From: Fidelibacterota bacterium
GTDB lineage: Bacteria; Fidelibacterota; Marinisomatia; Marinisomatales; TCS55
Direction: 5' to 3'
Length of the DNA: 34,703 nucleotides
Assembly: GCA_012964665.1 (NCBI GenBank)
Contig: DTTO01000015.1
Span: 8,687 to 43,389 of the forward strand
Of this stretch, positions 32,593 through 34,703 are shown in pieces. The notes under the pieces are model-generated. The model had not been told where the DNA came from, made no database searches, and saw only the letters and a list, made by a program, of their open reading frames with translations. Each line of letters begins with the position of its first letter. Positions within the stretch are counted from its first letter, which is position 1. Made by a program: the position numbers and the translations under genes.

Positions 32593-34089
32593 TTAATTCG
32601 AGTTCCTTTTAAACACGCCCAATCCTTTGAAAAAATCCAAATCTTCTTCTTCAATTTTAAGTATCCACATTGTAATACCAAAAATTCCCAAGGATGAAAT
32701 ACCAGCTAGGGCCAATGTGACCAAGGTATGGTAAGCCATCAGAGAATTCTTTAAAAGTCCTAGTCCTATCACGGTTAAAATGCCTGCAATAATTGGTTTG
32801 AATATTTTTCGATTAATAAAACTTATTTTTAAGATAATACCGACCTCGATTACCCTGGCCAATCCCACAACTGTTAAAGAGATAAAAGTTGCGATTGCTG
32901 CGCCCATAACGCCATGTTCCGGAATCAGGTATATATTGAGCCCAAAGTTTAAAATAAAGGCACCAATCGTATTCCACAATACCAATTTCGTGTAACCTGC
33001 CATACTTAGGGTTGGACCTGCAGCACCCAGAATTGCCTGAATACAAGTTGCCAAAGTCAGTACAATCAAAATTTGAGCACTAGATATATATTCTTCACCA
33101 AATAATAATAATACTTTTTCCGGGAAGAGGATAAACACAATCGAAATCGGGATCGCACACATAAAAAGCCAACGACTCACCAGTTTATAAGTATTGGCCA
33201 TATTCTTTTTATCGCCTGCAGCGTGAAATTGAGAAACCATGGGTGCGTAAATACTAAGAAATGATAGCAGCAATGCTTGAAGTAATCCTGCAGTACGAGC
33301 AGCAGGATAATAAAGCCCCACAGTTACTGCATCCGTGAAATATCCCAGCATCAGAATGTCCATCCAATGCATAAAAGTTTGGAGGATTGTTACAAACATA
33401 AGAGGATATGAAAATTTTAATAATTTTATATCAAATTTGGTTTTTAGCATTTGATCGTTCGTAACACCTGAAACTTTTTTCAATACAATAATCATAACCA
33501 AAAACCCGATCACACCAGTGATCAACATGGGTAACATAATTGCTGATTCAATTGAGAAAAACCAAAAGCATATAACCATCACAGAAAGTAAAATTGTAGG
33601 ATTTAAAAATTGGGTGACCATCGTTTTGTATTTGAGCCGCTTAAATCCCTGGGTCGCGAAGGCGGAAACAAGTGTAAGTGAATTAAAAGGAATCGCGATT
33701 GCGAATACGATCAATACTGATGTTAAAAGGGATGTTTGATTTAATATTTTTGTTGCGATAAATCCTGAGGCAATAATTAATACGGACATAATTACAAGTG
33801 AAAAGATAGCAGTCATTTTTAAGGCAGACGCAATTAATTTTTGAATTTTTTGAGAATCCTTTTCAAGATCTAATCGGCTCACAAATCGCATAATACCCGT
33901 TTCCAAACCCATTTTCCCTAACACTTCGGAAATAAGCATAATTGAGTTAGCCAAAGAATAAATACCGAGAAATTCTGCTCCGACCCAACGAGCCAATAGT
34001 GCGGCGTATAGGTAGCGATTAATATTACCATAAACAAGCCCGGAAAAGGTGATGGTGGATTCTTTTGCGATTTTTCTGGCGATATTCAT
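32593..34089 (-). CDS. Wzx-like polysaccharide flippase (MOP superfamily)
   Basis: Probable exporter of lipid-linked oligosaccharide across the inner membrane. The 498 residues show about 14 evenly spaced hydrophobic segments. The opening ARKIAKESTITFSGLVYGNINRY and the second-segment region WVGAEFLGIYSLANSI match the polysaccharide-biosynthesis exporter (Wzx/RfbX) pattern rather than the drug-MATE branch. The short cytoplasmic tail is charged. The upstream glycosyltransferase overlaps it by ATGA and YfhO follows after 3 nt, so the three are probably one surface-glycan unit. The carried sugar chain is unknown. Confidence 0.9.
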   Translation of the reverse strand: MNIARKIAKESTITFSGLVYGNINRYLYAALLARWVGAEFLGIYSLANSIMLISEVLGKMGLETGIMRFVSRLDLEKDSQKIQKLIASALKMTAIFSLVIMSVLIIASGFIATKILNQTSLLTSVLIVFAIAIPFNSLTLVSAFATQGFKRLKYKTMVTQFLNPTILLSVMVICFWFFSIESAIMLPMLITGVIGFLVMIIVLKKVSGVTNDQMLKTKFDIKLLKFSYPLMFVTILQTFMHWMDILMLGYFTDAVTVGLYYPAARTAGLLQALLLSFLSIYAPMVSQFHAAGDKKNMANTYKLVSRWLFMCAIPISIVFILFPEKVLLLFGEEYISSAQILIVLTLATCIQAILGAAGPTLSMAGYTKLVLWNTIGAFILNFGLNIYLIPEHGVMGAAIATFISLTVVGLARVIEVGIILKISFINRKIFKPIIAGILTVIGLGLLKNSLMAYHTLVTLALAGISSLGIFGITMWILKIEEEDLDFFKGLGVFKRNSN

Positions 34090-34703
34090 GCTTGAAGGAT
34101 CTCAGAATAAAGTATCTCAAACTTTGGTATTATATTGTTTTCAGAAAATTTTTCTTTAACAGCATTCCTACCTGAGAGTCCTTGTTTAATCATTAAATCT
34201 AATTCATCAATGTTATTATTGATTATATCGACCATAGTTTCATTTGAATCTGCTATCCATAATCCATCTGATTCTTCAAGCCCAATACCTTCTGCCCCCA
34301 CGGGTGTTGTAATTACTACGGTTCCACATGCCAATGCATGCGGAATTTTCATTTTTAGTCCAGACCCGATTTGAATTGGTGCTACCATCATCATTTGGGA
34401 AGCTAAAAATCCATCTACATCATCGATAAAACCGAGATAGTTAATTCCTTGTATACCTTTTATTTTGTTAACCAAATAATTCGGCAAGTCTTTTCCAATG
34501 ATATTTAATTGAATTTTATCTAATAATTGAGGGAATAACTCATCAATCAAAATTTGGACAGCCTGAATATTCGGTTCACGATTAAATGAACCAACGAAAC
34601 AAATGGCTTTAGGGTTTTTCTCTGTACTTCTAATTGCAGGTATTGTGATCTGGGGCGGAATTACATGAATCGGAGATTCACAACCGAGGTTTTGTAAATA
34701 ATC
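34086..34703 (-). CDS. Glycosyltransferase, GT-B fold (GT4-like), N-terminal part cut by the window edge
   Basis: The reading frame is open to the right edge: 51 codons precede the first possible start (TTG 34550), and their translation fits the family, so the gene continues outside the window. About 205 C-terminal residues are visible. They begin in the inter-domain linker, then CFVGSFNREPNIQAV, the usual start of the nucleotide-sugar domain. The phosphate-binding and acidic region follows as APIQIGSGLKMKIPHALACG, with glutamate replaced by Gln/Gly in places, and then TTPVGAEGIG. It resembles the Glyco_trans_1_4 type acting on surface glycans. Donor and acceptor cannot be assigned. It overlaps the flippase gene (ATGA). 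Confidence 0.88.
   Translation of the reverse strand, partial: DYLQNLGCESPIHVIPPQITIPAIRSTEKNPKAICFVGSFNREPNIQAVQILIDELFPQLLDKIQLNIIGKDLPNYLVNKIKGIQGINYLGFIDDVDGFLASQMMMVAPIQIGSGLKMKIPHALACGTVVITTPVGAEGIGLEESDGLWIADSNETMVDIINNNIDELDLMIKQGLSGRNAVKEKFSENNIIPKFEILYSEILQA

Noticed and set aside
1-34703. Defence system, toxin-antitoxin pair, prophage, integron or biosynthetic cluster
   Set aside because: I looked on both strands for short paired genes, recombinases, terminal repeats and direct repeat arrays and saw none; nearly all genes have recognisable housekeeping or envelope roles.

Overview
The window is a compact, AT-rich bacterial chromosome segment (roughly 40% GC by eye) with almost no spacer DNA: 28 protein genes, of which 25 lie on the minus strand, mostly joined by ATGA, GTGA or TAATG overlaps. 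I see no phage, insertion sequence, CRISPR, tRNA or rRNA. The repertoire is Gram-negative: lipoproteins with lipoboxes, a periplasmic HtrA, a DsbD/TlpA thiol system and an apparent outer-membrane beta-barrel domain. The mix suggests a member of the FCB superphylum such as Marinimicrobia (SAR406) or a relative. That placement is my inference from gene style, not a computed phylogeny.

Reading the minus strand from the right edge, the first unit (about 34703 to 21162) holds a glycosyltransferase (cut by the edge), a flippase, a YfhO-like membrane protein, an orphan histidine kinase, yajC, def, fmt, rsmB, a kinase-less PASTA protein, a polyprenol/diacylglycerol kinase-like protein, a BatA/VWA-like membrane protein and hflX. 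It ends at a strong symmetrical terminator. The def-fmt-rsmB-PASTA order recalls the Firmicutes def-fmt-rsmB-prpC-prkC order with the phosphatase and kinase missing.

The longest gene-free stretch (20792-21188) carries on the plus strand what looks like a rod-shaped structured RNA of about 200 nt, resembling 6S RNA, ending at the terminator shared with hflX. A palindrome near 20870 may be an operator for the adjacent dicarboxylate symporter.

The centre (15063-20791) has the only plus-strand genes: a GNAT acetyltransferase, a secreted SPATA20/DUF255 thioredoxin-fold protein and a small overlapping gene. They are interleaved with two minus-strand sodium-coupled transporters (SSF and DAACS families).

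The next minus-strand unit (14970 to 9552) is pyrF-pyrE-cyclophilin lipoprotein-patatin-dsbD-tlpA, combining the last steps of UMP synthesis with envelope folding and redox functions. It is followed by an M1 peptidase apparently fused to an Omp85-like barrel, then htrA with its terminator. The last unit is ileS-traR/dksA-lspA-rluD, running off the left edge. The IleRS has a GVHH sequence where the class I HIGH motif should be, the arrangement reported in strongly mupirocin-resistant IleRS2 enzymes.

The items most worth a second look are the 6S-like RNA, the altered IleRS signature motifs and the peptidase/barrel fusion.
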